From assembly GCA_949987565.1 (NCBI GenBank), contig OX465105.1:24003474-24067473 (forward strand): DNA of 64,000 nt, given 5' to 3'. The translations under genes were made by a program, and so were the position numbers. Position 1 is the first letter of the stretch. The number at the start of each line of letters is the position of its first letter. Below, piece by piece: positions 18,101 to 26,551 of this stretch. Below the pieces are notes generated by a model, which had not been told where the DNA came from, did no database searches, and saw only the letters and a list, made by a program, of their open reading frames with translations. This DNA comes from Luidia sarsii (lineage: Eukaryota > Echinodermata > Asteroidea > Paxillosida > Luidiidae).

Positions 18101-20367
18101 CTACCTCCTCTCTCCCTTCCGCCTTTCCCCCTCCCCTCTAACCTCCTTCCCCTTTCCCTCTCTCTTCCCCTCCCTTTCTCTCACTCCTCCCTCGCTACCT
18201 CCTCTCTCCCTTCCGCCTACCCCCTCCCCTCTTACCTCCCTCCCCTTTCCCTCTCTCTTCACCTCCCTCTCTATCCCTCCTCCCTCGCTACCTCCTCTCT
18301 CCCTTCCGCCTTTCCCCCTCCCCTCTTACCTCCCTCCCCTTTCCCTCTCTCTTCCCCTCCCTTTCTCTCCCTCCTCCCTCGCTACCTCATCTCTCCCTTC
18401 CGCCTACCCCCTCCACTTCCCTCCTACCCTCTCTCACTCCTCAGCAGTGAAAAGTAAATCTTCACTAACAGTTGACATGCAGTTTTCCAAATCATGCCCA
18501 AATTTCTGTATATGCCTACTATAGTCAGAATAAAACATAGAATATCTGGAATTCCATGCAATTCTAATCAGATCCCGTTTCTCCACAATAATCCTCAACA
18601 GAAAACCAGGTTCTGGCGCCTGACAAGTTTTAACGGACAAGCGTACTCGGTAGCCCAGGGCTTCCCCAAGACCATCGCTAGCCACTACAGATCGCAGAGA
18701 AACACCCCGCTCGCAAACATAGACGCCGCTTACGAGCGAGTCGATGGAACCCACAGATTTTTCAAAGGTATTCAGGGGCACGTCTCCCTCGCGTAAAGTA
18801 GTACGTGGTTTGGGGAGCACGCATGAGGGACTTATGAAGTAAGGACTCTGTAGCCTCCACCTCCAATGAAAGGACGCTGGAGTAAGCTGTGTTGTGCCCG
18901 TTGACATATCAAATGTTGGTGAGAAGACAGCAATCACGACAATAGGTTGAAGGCATTATGATAATAGCTATACGGTGTGTAGTGAGTGGTTTCTTTGAAG
19001 TTTAGCGAATGAAAACTTCCCGGAGGTCTGAACCAGAAGTCTCGGGTCCGTTTTGCCAATCATCAATGTTACTCAGATCCTCATCAGCTCAGCCCCACAG
19101 ATTCCATGCATGCATGCATGCATGCACACAACGTGCACCGATGGCCTACTCTTTTTCCAGTCAATGACTCGCGCTCTCCTTTGGCGCGGCATTCTGATAG
19201 GCAGCGAGTTCTTCGACTTCAGCCCCGACGGCCAGCTCCAGCAGACGGGCCAGCTGAGCCAGCTGTTCCGCCGGAGGCAGCGGCGCGGCATGCCGACCAG
19301 GATCGACGCCGCCGTCATGGTGCCCAGAGCCAACAACCTGGTCTACCTGTTCCGCGGCAACAGCTACTGGCGGCTGAACGACGAGGAGAACCTGGTGGAC
19401 ATGGGCTATCCGCAGCCGCTGATGCGCTGGTCGAAGGAGCTCCGGCCGGGATTCGACGCGGCCTTCTTCACGGCAGGTATAGCGGCGCCGAGACCCTTAC
19501 GGCTCACGGTGGTTATGGTGTGGAGCCGGCCGGAATGCCGTCGGAGTGGGCATTCTCGGCATAACTCCTGCGGTCGGTTTCATCAAACTCATCGTGACTT
19601 ACGACCGGTCGCAAGACGATGAGCGATGCACACACACACCATACGGTGCATGACAACTCACTATGGTTTATCCATCGTACGTTGAGTTACGAATGTAGCT
19701 CGGAAAATTTGTGACCACCTTAGCCATTAGTGGCCTAATAGCACATCAGTGGCCTAATACCATATTACTGGAGTAATACCATGTAAGTGGCCAGATACCA
19801 GATTAGTGGCCTAATAGCACATCAGTGGCCTGATACCAGATTAGTGGCCTATACCACATCAGTGGTCTAATACCAGATTACTGGCCTAATGCCATAATTA
19901 TCAGTAGCCCGATACCAGATTAGCGGCCTAATACCATATCAGTGGTCCGATACCAGATAAGTGGCCTAATACCATATCAGTGGCCTGATACCAGATTAGT
20001 GGCCTAATACCATATCTGTGGCCAGATACCAGTTTAATGGCCTCTGGCAGCCAGGCCACTATTTTTGACGAGTCTTGAATGACCTCTCTCCCCTTTCTTT
20101 CCCCATCTGCCTTTCCGCCCCTTTCCAGATTCGGTGTTCTTCATCACGGGCAACACTTACCGCCAGTACGAGTGGAACAGCGACACTCTCGTCGCCGTGA
20201 ACAACGGCCAGCCTCCCCGCGTGGACCGCCACTTCTTCGGCTGCGGGAGTCTGCAGTCCGGCCAGAACCAGGCCAACGGACGGGCGTCGGCCCTGACCGG
20301 GCCCAACTGGCCCCTCGTGCCCGCCGCGATGGCGGCCTCGCTAGCCGCCTGTCACTTTGTGCAGTAA
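8967..20367 (+). CDS. Gene A: furin-type matrix metalloproteinase, complete, 8 exons
   Basis: Zinc endopeptidase of the MMP (M10A) family, expected outside the cell or at its surface acting on matrix proteins. Join 8967-9152, 13345-13622, 14783-15066, 15655-15813, 17301-17476, 18602-18767, 19201-19476, 20129-20367 (1764 nt, 587 aa). All junctions are GT/AG and phases agree. Order: signal peptide 1-25; propeptide about 63-130 with cysteine switch PRCGNKD 119-125 (usual PRCGVPD); basic run RRRRRR 134-139 for furin-like cleavage; catalytic domain about 145-303 with zinc site [11 protein letters not shown] 259-269 and Met-turn SMMAPIY; Pro/Lys/Ala hinge 304-341; hemopexin domain closed by Cys342 and Cys547; C-terminal tail 548-587 with a hydrophobic end. 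Catalytic residues are intact. The least certain junction is the exon 7 acceptor. Confidence 0.92.
9183..9305. mobile_element. Small inverted-repeat element (GGCCGTGTCCGAAACGGGC ends)
   Basis: Left end AAGGCCGTGTCCGAAACGGG and right end GCCCGTTTCGGACACGTCCT are near-perfect inverse copies. Nested pairs follow (AGAGCTA / TAGCTCT, GTCTTC / GAAGAC). It starts 31 bases after the exon 1 donor. About 123 bp, non-coding. Confidence 0.75.
9622..9765. mobile_element. MITE family 3, diverged copy
   Basis: AATCAAACTCATCGTAACC to TCGTTAAATCGATCC, with internal CAACTTACG and GGTTATCAGTCGT. It is an older copy of the element at 7905-8050. Confidence 0.6.
9905..10044. repeat. 140-bp near-identical repeat, copy 2
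   Basis: Same length and almost the same sequence as 1888-2027, from ATATTCGAAGTAGGACATCC to GTTTAGCCTATTAAGT. High identity over non-coding DNA points to a young mobile or duplicated sequence. Confidence 0.75.
10907..11055. mobile_element. MITE family 3, intact copy
   Basis: GGTCGATTTCACCAAACCC then CATCGTAACTTACGATC at the left; ATCGTAAGTTGAGTTATGA and AAGGCTTTGTGACTTCCACC at the right. Closely resembles 7905-8050. Confidence 0.7.
11903..12065. mobile_element. Inverted-repeat element carrying a histone-type stem-loop
   Basis: Ends AGGTTTGCAGTGACACCATG and TGTCACCGCAAACCT are inverse copies. At 11949-11964 the minus strand reads AGTTCTTTTCAGAACC, the layout of the histone mRNA 3' hairpin (6-bp stem, loop TTTC). 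Related: 7225-7290, 30313-30432 and probably 27311-27480. Confidence 0.65.
12178..13215. repeat. 1-kb CTG/TTG-type repeat with about 48-54-bp units
   Basis: Built from GCTGTTACCGCTGTTGTTGC and GCTGCTATTGCTGCTGCTGC blocks repeating about every 48-54 bases. Because the base unit is three nucleotides, several frames stay open (up to 255 codons), but these translate only to Leu, Ala/Val or Asn/Ser runs. It lies inside intron 1, ending about 130 bases before exon 2. Confidence 0.85.
13345..13622 (+). CDS. Gene A exon 2: MMP propeptide, cysteine switch, furin site
   Basis: Codons 63-154 plus two bases. It opens HYLRRYGYF, the classic propeptide helix start, followed by six acidic residues in a row. 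Cysteine switch PRCGNKD at 119-125; RLRRRRRR at 132-139. Acceptor GCGCAG before 13345; donor GTAAAT after 13622. Confidence 0.92.
13623..14782 (+). other. Gene A intron 2 with polypyrimidine tract
   Basis: From about 13996 to 14712 the sense strand is almost only C and T (TCTCTCTCCCTCTCTC type). Long Ser/Leu/Pro open frames across it are artefacts. 13623-13995 shows nothing else. Confidence 0.85.
14783..15066 (+). CDS. Gene A exon 3: N-terminal catalytic domain
   Basis: Completes K155 and encodes 156-249, from [11 protein letters not shown] onward. It has the structural metal-site loop [20 protein letters not shown] and AHFDEEE, which bind the second zinc and calcium in MMPs. Acceptor GTGCAG, donor GTACGT. 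Ends in phase 1. Confidence 0.93.
15067..15654 (+). other. Gene A intron 3
   Basis: 588 bases, acceptor GGCCAG. Part of it is open in frame with exon 4 (15261 onward), but that upstream part does not match the MMP fold. Confidence 0.85.
15655..15813 (+). CDS. Gene A exon 4: zinc-binding active site
   Basis: 159 nt encoding [21 protein letters not shown] (last 20 residues of it here), Met-turn NSMMAPIY and the last catalytic helix ending IQRLYG. His259, His263, His269 and Glu260 are all present. Donor GTGAGA. Confidence 0.95.
16383..16636. mobile_element. MITE family 1, copy B
   Basis: TGTGAACCGGCACAACAACA to ATGCTGTGCCGGGTCACA. Same internal sequence as copies at 1638, 20427 and 37058. Confidence 0.75.
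16973..17229. mobile_element. MITE family 2, copy with both ends
   Basis: CCCGTTTTCGAAATGAAGGC at the left and AGCCTTCATTTGCG at the right form the inverted termini. Internal TTTCAGGTTTTTGTCAGAGG is shared with the other copies. Confidence 0.7.
17301..17476 (+). CDS. Gene A exon 5: hinge and start of hemopexin domain
   Basis: Codons 304-361. A Pro/Lys/Ala-rich hinge ([14 protein letters not shown]) is followed by TCNIRVNAL, whose Cys342 is the conserved first cysteine of the hemopexin domain. Acceptor TGGCAG, donor GTAAGT, ends in phase 0. Confidence 0.9.
17590..18440 (+). repeat. Polypyrimidine minisatellite in gene A intron 5
   Basis: About 850 bases of nearly pure C/T made of diverged units around 60-120 bp (CCCTCCTCCCTCGCTACCTC, CTCTCTCCCTTCCGCC). 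The 324-codon open frame across it is not a gene. Confidence 0.85.
18602..18767 (+). CDS. Gene A exon 6: hemopexin blade 1 to 2
   Basis: Codons 362-416: [27 protein letters not shown] and HRFFKG, typical of hemopexin blades. Acceptor CAACAG, donor GTATTC, ends in phase 1. It is less GC-rich than the other exons. Confidence 0.88.
19201..19476 (+). CDS. Gene A exon 7: hemopexin blades 2 to 3
   Basis: Codons 418-508: [32 protein letters not shown] and YWRLNDEEN. The acceptor GATAG at 19200 is chosen because it gives FFKGSEFFDF in phase. The stronger-looking CCAG at 19160 would be out of phase with exon 6. Donor GTATAG. Confidence 0.82.
19573..19719. mobile_element. MITE family 3, diverged copy in gene A intron 7
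   Basis: GGTCGGTTTCATCAAACTC and CATCGTGACTTACGACC at the left; GGTTTATCCATCGTACGTTG and a diverged end at the right. Confidence 0.55.
19722..20052. repeat. 19-bp tandem repeat in gene A intron 7
   Basis: About 17 diverged copies of a unit like AGTGGCCTAATACCATATC. The repeat lies between exons 7 and 8 and ends 76 bases before the exon 8 acceptor. Confidence 0.85.
20129..20367 (+). CDS. Gene A exon 8: last hemopexin blade and C-terminal tail
   Basis: Encodes [19 protein letters not shown], then VDRHFFGCG with the closing Cys547, a 36-residue Gly/Asn/Ala tail, and the hydrophobic end [18 protein letters not shown] before TAA at 20365-20367. The tail fits a GPI-anchor signal (small residues ASAL, short spacer, hydrophobic end). 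Acceptor TTCCAG. Confidence 0.9.
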
Positions 20368-20426
20368 ACCTACCAAATCAAAAAATACACCAAGCAGTTT
20401 TTGTAGGAGGGTCATCGGCTATAATT

Positions 20427-20671
20427 TGTGACCCGGCACAACAACACCACCAAAACACTTTTTGAGTAAACAACGCCTGAAGTTAAAGTATCTTCACAAT
20501 TCGATTACAAATAAATTTTCTTTTTTTTTTGTATTTTCGGAAATTTTAAGTATTAGAGGATATCATATTTTGATATCATTTGAAAGCTATATGTTATACT
20601 CTTTCACATCATTAGAAAACCTCAAAATCTCAAAAGTGGGGTTATTCCTCATTATGCTGTGCCGGGTCACA
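20427..20671. mobile_element. MITE family 1, copy C
   Basis: TGTGACCCGGCACAACAACA to GTGCCGGGTCACA, 60 bases after the gene A stop codon, so it may lie in the 3' UTR. Compared with other copies it lacks the first ATGAGGAATATCC block. Confidence 0.75.
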
Positions 20672-20705
20672 TTTGGTCTACCCAAATTGTCATAACACTA
20701 ACATA

Positions 20706-20711
20706 AATAAA
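20706..20711 (+). terminator. Candidate poly(A) signal of gene A
   Basis: AATAAA 340 bases after the stop codon. Another AATAAA lies near 20506 inside the MITE. Neither is confirmed. Confidence 0.25.
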
Positions 20712-20765
20712 GTGATATACAAAAATGTTGCAAACTGCTTACTGACTAAAATTACCAAAATGCAA

Positions 20766-20940
20766 ATCTTAAAATTTAGTGGGCCTGGCGTTTCGATCCT
20801 AGCAGGACCTTTCTCAAAGGCAGAGTGACAAGGACAACACAGATACACGTATGGTACGTGTATTTGGGTTGTCCTTGTCACTCTGCCTTTGAGAAAGGTC
20901 CTGCTAGGATCGAAACGTCAGGCCCACTAAATTTTAAGAT
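20766..20940. mobile_element. Foldback element of the GATCGAAACGT family, 86-bp arms
   Basis: Arms 20766-20851 and 20855-20940 are nearly perfect reverse complements around a 3-base centre. Each arm contains CCTTTGAGAAAGGTCCTGCT, AGGATCGAAACGTCAGGCC and CACTAAATTTTAAGAT. The flank at 20712-20765 (ACAAAAATGTTGCAAACTGC) is also shared with other copies. Other full or partial copies: 6326, 7700, 29905, 36300, 40868, 41041, 45692, 53842, 54091, 57727, 58739, 60935 and 61142. Confidence 0.85.
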
Positions 20941-23640
20941 AAATGTAGGCAAATAGAAATATGCAAACATTATTTTTACAAACTGCTCACTGCCGACTAA
21001 AAATGGCCAAAATGCCAAATTCGTTATTATAATTATAGGAGGGCTTCATGATTTGACCCAAGAAAAGGCCTTTGGAAAATATCCCGTTAGGATCGAAACG
21101 AAATTTGTGATAAATGTAGGCCACACAATTTTGATACACTTATCATTTATTATAATACACATGAACTGTACTAAGCATTTTTTGGTCATTGGCAATAAAT
21201 TTGCAGAATTATTACATCAAATAATGTAGGCCACAACCGCCACATAATTTTGTCGCACTTATATTTCTCAAAATAGTCATGGACTATACTGACAGAATTT
21301 CCCAATCTGTCTTTGAATAGGTATTAACAGTAATCAATAGTTCCCCTTTCAACACGTCGTTCATTAAACCAATGAATTAAATGTACATTATCTTTAAGGC
21401 GTCTGTTCGTGATGTTATCGAAAAATCGACGAAAGATCTAGAGGGCGCTGTCTTTCACGCCTGGTTTGTCGAAAATTGGAGTCTACGTCCACACACGATT
21501 CTAAGGGTTATTGGAACTTTGTTGCTAACTTGATTTGAACTAGCGGAGCTGAATGAATGGCTAAAATAGACAATGACAAACATATAGACAATGATGACGA
21601 GCAATGATTGAAATAAGACCTACTTTCTGCTTGTCTTAGTTGTCCTTCCAGTGTAACTGATGTGATGAACACTACCTTTAATGTTTCGTTGCGCATGGCC
21701 AGTAGTAGGCCTGCGTACATGTATAACGTTTAGTTTCATACGATACGGTATACGCCGCATGCACACTGCAGAAGTTAAACATATGCACGCCCTGACCGTG
21801 CACAACGAAACATCTCCGTATTATTGTGCTGAATCACGCACAACATAGCGGAATGACACCACTGGCATTATCTATGAACGTTACTGCACATGGAATCCCA
21901 AACATCACCCCGCCCGCGTGTAGCTTTACTTACCATGCGGCGAGTGAAAAGTGGTGAAGTGAGAGCGCGTATTGGACGAGCTGTTTCAGTTTTGCCGCCA
22001 TCTTGACATCGAATGGCCAAATGTAGACGATGAGGGCGCTGCTTTGTGCCGTTGCTTCGATAACGGTGTTTTTCTCATACATTAATGCTATAAGCCCTAA
22101 TTGGGATTTTTATTTTCTTTTGTACTTTTCTAAGGTAGGCATTATTTAGGTTATTGTTTTCGTATCACTGAAGAAAATAACAATTCTAGAATACGATTGT
22201 TTTCCCTAAAATTTATCTTGTAAATAAATTTTAAAAAATAGACACGAAAACGGATTTACCTCAACCGTTAAACCTAACAGATTTAATTCGAACATAGAGT
22301 AGGACAATGTAACAAAGCGGGGACAGTATAGCTAAAAGTCAAATTTTTAGGCCTATCTAAACACGATCCTTCGTACGTACTTTGAAGAAAAAATTCGATT
22401 TACTTTTCACAAACCAACCAAATCACGGACCTTAGGCTAAGGTTATTATTATATAAATAATGCTTATTATATATACGAACTGTACAAAGAAAGAAAAAAT
22501 GGAATTTACTTATTCAAGTTGTGCATGTCACAGCACTGGTGCCTGATATTAGTCCCATAGGTTAACATCAGTTTATTTATGCGTGATACAACATTGGTAT
22601 CAATAATTACAGGTATTGGTTAAATTTTCTTCATTATACCCATTATATTTTACAATATCAATATCATTGATTTTTAGAAAATGTATCGGAAAACAATCTA
22701 AGCGTAATGATATAATAACAAGCTGCAAAATAGCTGCTAAAGTTATTTATGTAAAAGTCGATCGGCTGGATTCGCCCGGATTTGTCCATACAAACATGTG
22801 AATCTTGCAAACGACACTTTTACCACTGCATAATGCTGGCATTATTCTATTCACACCACCAAAATACCAGTGGTGGATGGTTGTGATTCCTCCGTGCTAT
22901 TTCAGTGGTTGTGTCAAGGTATAAGCTTCATGAGATTCGCTGTTATAATTTCTTCATTTCGAAGCTGATGATTTACATGAAATGCTTTCGCTGAGGTTCA
23001 AATTGTAGCAATAAAAATAAACATTCAATAGAGTAGGTGTTCCCGCCTCACCTGACTGTCTATTTACAGTATTCAGTTTCCTAAAATAATAAGCTTGCTC
23101 GCCTCCTCCCTTCCTATTGTTCATCCCTTCCTATTGTTCCTCCCTTTCTATTGTTCTTCCATTTCTATCCACCCGTATATCCCTTCTTCTTTTGGTTACC
23201 CTCTGTCGTTCACTCGGGATCACCGCTACCCATTCCTGTCCGTCTGGACTTGTCACGGATCGAACTGACGCCAGGCACTTCAACTTTTTAAGATTGGTAG
23301 ATTTATGACAATTCGTTATTTTTGCAACATCTTTTGTATACTTTTTTTCAGGGCTTTTTTACACTGCTGAAGGAGTGATGGGGTCGATTTCACAGAGCCG
23401 CTTAAGACACAAAAGGTGCACAAAACCATGAGCCACAGGATCCCTTGCCTACTCAAACTTCCCTATTATTGTAAAGAACAGTGGAATACAAGTCACAAGC
23501 AAAAAGCAATGGACATCACATCGCAGTGCAGTTTGTAATCCTGCTTAAACAAGGAAACCTTTCCTGCTTAGCAGATTTTCACGCTTATACAGCTCTGATG
23601 AAAATGGTACAAGTTCGGGAGGTGGATTAATAATAGCGGG
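20941..23640. other. Intergenic between genes A and B, no gene seen
   Basis: AT-rich, short open frames only. A degenerate single arm of the GATCGAAACG family lies near 21065-21100. Nothing else recognised. Confidence 0.45.
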
Positions 23641-23642
23641 CT

Positions 23643-24778
23643 GGCCCGTGTTGAAAAATTAGACCCGTGTTGAAAGCGGTAGTGTGAACACCTATGCGTG
23701 ACATTCCAACCCGTGTTGAAAGCGGTAGTGCGAACACCTATGCGTGACATTCCCACCCGTGTTGAAAGCGATAGTGTGAACACATATGCGTGACATTCCA
23801 ACCATGTTGAAAGCGGTAGTGTGAACACCTATATGCGTGACATTCCAACCCGTGTTGAAAGCGGTAGTGTGAACACCGGCGTGACATTCCAACCCGTGTT
23901 GAAAGTGGTAGTGTGAACACCTATGCGTGACATTCCAACCCGTGTTGAAAGCGGTAGTGCGAACACCTATGCGTGACATTCTAACCCGTGTTGAAAGCGG
24001 TAGTGTGAACACCTATGCGTGACATTCCAACCCGTGCTGAAAGCGGTCGTGCGAACACCTATGCGTGACATCCCAACCCGTGTTGAAAGCGGTAGTGTGA
24101 ACACCTATGCGTGACATTCCCACCCGTGTTGAAATCGATAGTGTGAACACATATGCGTGACATTCCAACCCGTGTTGAAAGCGGTAGTGTGAACACCTAT
24201 GCGTGACATTCCCACCCGTGTTGAAAGCGATAGTGTGAACACATATGCGTGACATTCCAACCCGTGTTGAAAGCGGTAGTGCGAACACCTATGCGTGACA
24301 TTCCAACCCGTGTTGAAAGCGGTAGTGTGAACACCTATGCGTGACATTCTAACCCGTGTTGAAAGCGGTAGTGTGAACACCTATGCGTGACATTCCAACC
24401 CGTGCTGAAAGCGGTAGTGCGAACACCTATGCGTGACATTCCAACCCGTGTTGAAAGCGGTAGTGTGAACACCTATGCGTGACATTCCCACCCGTGTTGA
24501 AAGCGATAGTGTGAACACATATGCGTGACATTCCAACCATGTTGAAAGCGGTAGTGTGAACACCTATATGCGTGACATTCCAACCCGTGTTGAAAGCGGT
24601 AGTGTGAACACCGGCGTGACATTCCAACCCGTGTTGAAAGCGGTAGTGTGAACACCTATGCGTGGCATTCTAACCCGTGTTGAAAGCGGTAGTGTGAACA
24701 CCTATGCGTGACATTCCAACCCGTGTTGAAAGCGGTAGTGTGAACACCTATGCGTGACATTCCAACCCGTGTAAGCGG
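23643..24778. repeat. 46-bp minisatellite, about 25 units
   Basis: Unit about 46 bp: CCCGTGTTGAAAGCGGTAGT then GTGAACACCTATGCGTGACA then TTCCAA. Variants (CATATGCG, CACCTATATGCG, CACCGGCG, CCATGTTG) occur in the same order twice, about 735 bases apart (for example ACCATGTTG at 23801 and 24536), so a 16-unit block was duplicated. Minus-strand open frames are artefacts. Confidence 0.9.
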
Positions 24779-24884
24779 GTAGTTACATTATTTGCATAAT
24801 AATACAGCAAGCAATTTTAGGGTTTTTTTCTGCTCGTGTGCCATACTTTAATGCTCGAGCAGTGTGTAAACCGATAAACACAAT

Positions 24885-25022
24885 ACACGGGTCGGAACTT
24901 ACACGTCTAGCGCCGCAGCCAAGTTGGTGTTGTGCAGTGGGAACGCGCATCACGATCGGCCCGTGTCGAAAATCCGAAGAGTTTACACGGGTCGTACCCG
25001 TGTAAGTTTCGACCCGTGCATT
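24885..25022. repeat. Inverted pair sharing the minisatellite core
   Basis: CACGGGTCGGAACTTACACG near 24887 and CGTGTAAGTTTCGACCCGTG near 25000-25019 are inverse copies about 100 bp apart. The ACCCGTGT core is the same as in the adjacent minisatellite. Confidence 0.55.
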
Positions 25023-26438
25023 AGGTAGGTACCACGGCGTGAAAAGGCCTCAACCGTTCGGACCACAAAGCTGCCGTTATGAGTCGTTGGGGGCGCCCAG
25101 ATACACACAAGACTAGAGTCCCTAGGGGTGCAGCACACAAAATCCATCCAAGATGGCTCCGCCGAGCTGATTATCATAAAGTGTGTACCCACAACTTTTT
25201 TTTAATAAGGGGTCTTTGGAGGCTAATTAACTGATACATTGTAGAACAAGTGAAGCTTAAGACAACCTGGGGGTTCACTCTTCAATTTGGTATGAAATTT
25301 GGACCATATCTGGCTTTAAATATGGCCCTATTTGGCTGCGGAAGTGGAGGGGTCCATCTCAAAATCCGATTATCCTAACCACGTACGGTAGGAGACATCC
25401 GGTTCTTTCTGATATTGATCAAATTATCCAAGATGTTCCAGTTTCACAGGTCACAAATTTGACATCTTATGCCAACCAACTAGACAGATTGTCAAGAGAA
25501 AGATATAACGACAAACCGATGGTTAAACAGTAGCTGGTTTGTACAGTAGGCCTATGGGCCTCGGATTCACGGAGACGGAAAATTGTTCGTTCCGTATCTC
25601 TTCTGTATCGTTAGCTGCAGCAACAGCAACAGCAACTTAATACCACTTTCCATCACAGAACACCATTCAGGACAAAAATATAAACTTATAAAATATAAAA
25701 TATAAACTTATAAACTTATAAAATTGTTATCGGCGTGCCAAGGCTAGGGGAAGTTCCGGTATTTTGTATCATGGAAGTCCATGTCACTGCCAACCAAAAA
25801 TGGCGGATGTGTTTTGTCACGTGACTGTGACGTGCAAAAGAAAGGTTTACACACAGAGAGTACCGACAACTTAAGGATTTGGACGCCATTTTGTTTCCAT
25901 TGTTCGGTACGACGTGGGGTTCGCGGCATGCCCATTGAGTCGTCACCGACACGTGATCTGCTTTGGTGAAATATTATTGTCTATAAGTCAAACACGATCT
26001 GCAACATTTAAGATGTTTATACCTCACGCCGTACCAAACAACAGAAACAAAATGGCAAAACAGAACAAAAGTTGTCGATACTCTCTGCATGGAGCTATAG
26101 CTCCATGCTCTCTGTATGTATAGGGACTCGATACCAGACGCTTTAAAAGCAATACCGTATACTACCAAGCTCAACCAAAGACCATCAATGGAAAGTACCT
26201 CCTTTATCAAGCTCGCCCGACGTATCTTGGTCCAATAAGCGCCCTGCGTCATTTTTTTTTGGTCTAAAAAGCGCCGATTTCAGTATCCTATAATTTGAAT
26301 CAATAATCAAAGGTAATCGTTATTAATTCAAGAATCGTGAATACGCTCGCCGAATGCACACACAATGTCCGCCATCTGCACTGCAGGCACTAGCTCATCT
26401 CTCATCAACATTAGTTTACCCACACGTCGGCTTTGCCT
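25023..26438. other. Intergenic downstream of gene B, no gene seen
   Basis: Contains a short AAATATAAACTT-type repetition near 25678-25725 and the palindrome GCATGGAGCTATAGCTCCATGC near 26087. I see no gene and no clear poly(A) signal for gene B. Confidence 0.4.
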
Positions 26439-26551
26439 CTACTGGCAGCTCAGAAAATCCTGGCCAAATATTCTCGGGAATCCCTTCTTGACCCGCTGGG
26501 AGTTGCTGCTGACTTGGTAGTATTTATCTCCCACTGTGAAGTAGGTGCTGC
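26439..26551 (-). CDS. Gene B exon 8: last hemopexin blade and stop
   Basis: Codons 460-495 plus TAG: STYFTVGDKYYQVSSNSQRV then KKGFPRIFGQDFLSCQ. Cys494 closes the hemopexin disulfide. Acceptor CTTTTTCCAG after a G-run on the plus strand (C-run on the sense strand). Confidence 0.88.

Noticed and set aside
17550..18524. 324-codon Ser/Pro/Leu frame
   Set aside because: A polypyrimidine minisatellite inside intron 5.
19161..19200. Using the CCAG at 19160 as the gene A exon 7 acceptor
   Set aside because: It would put exon 7 out of phase with exon 6. The GATAG at 19200 gives the expected FFKGSEFF hemopexin sequence.
23568..24655. Repeated Phe/Arg/His-rich minus-strand frames, and the idea of a CRISPR-like array
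   Set aside because: The whole 46-bp unit repeats, with no unique spacers between conserved repeats, in a eukaryotic context. It is a minisatellite.
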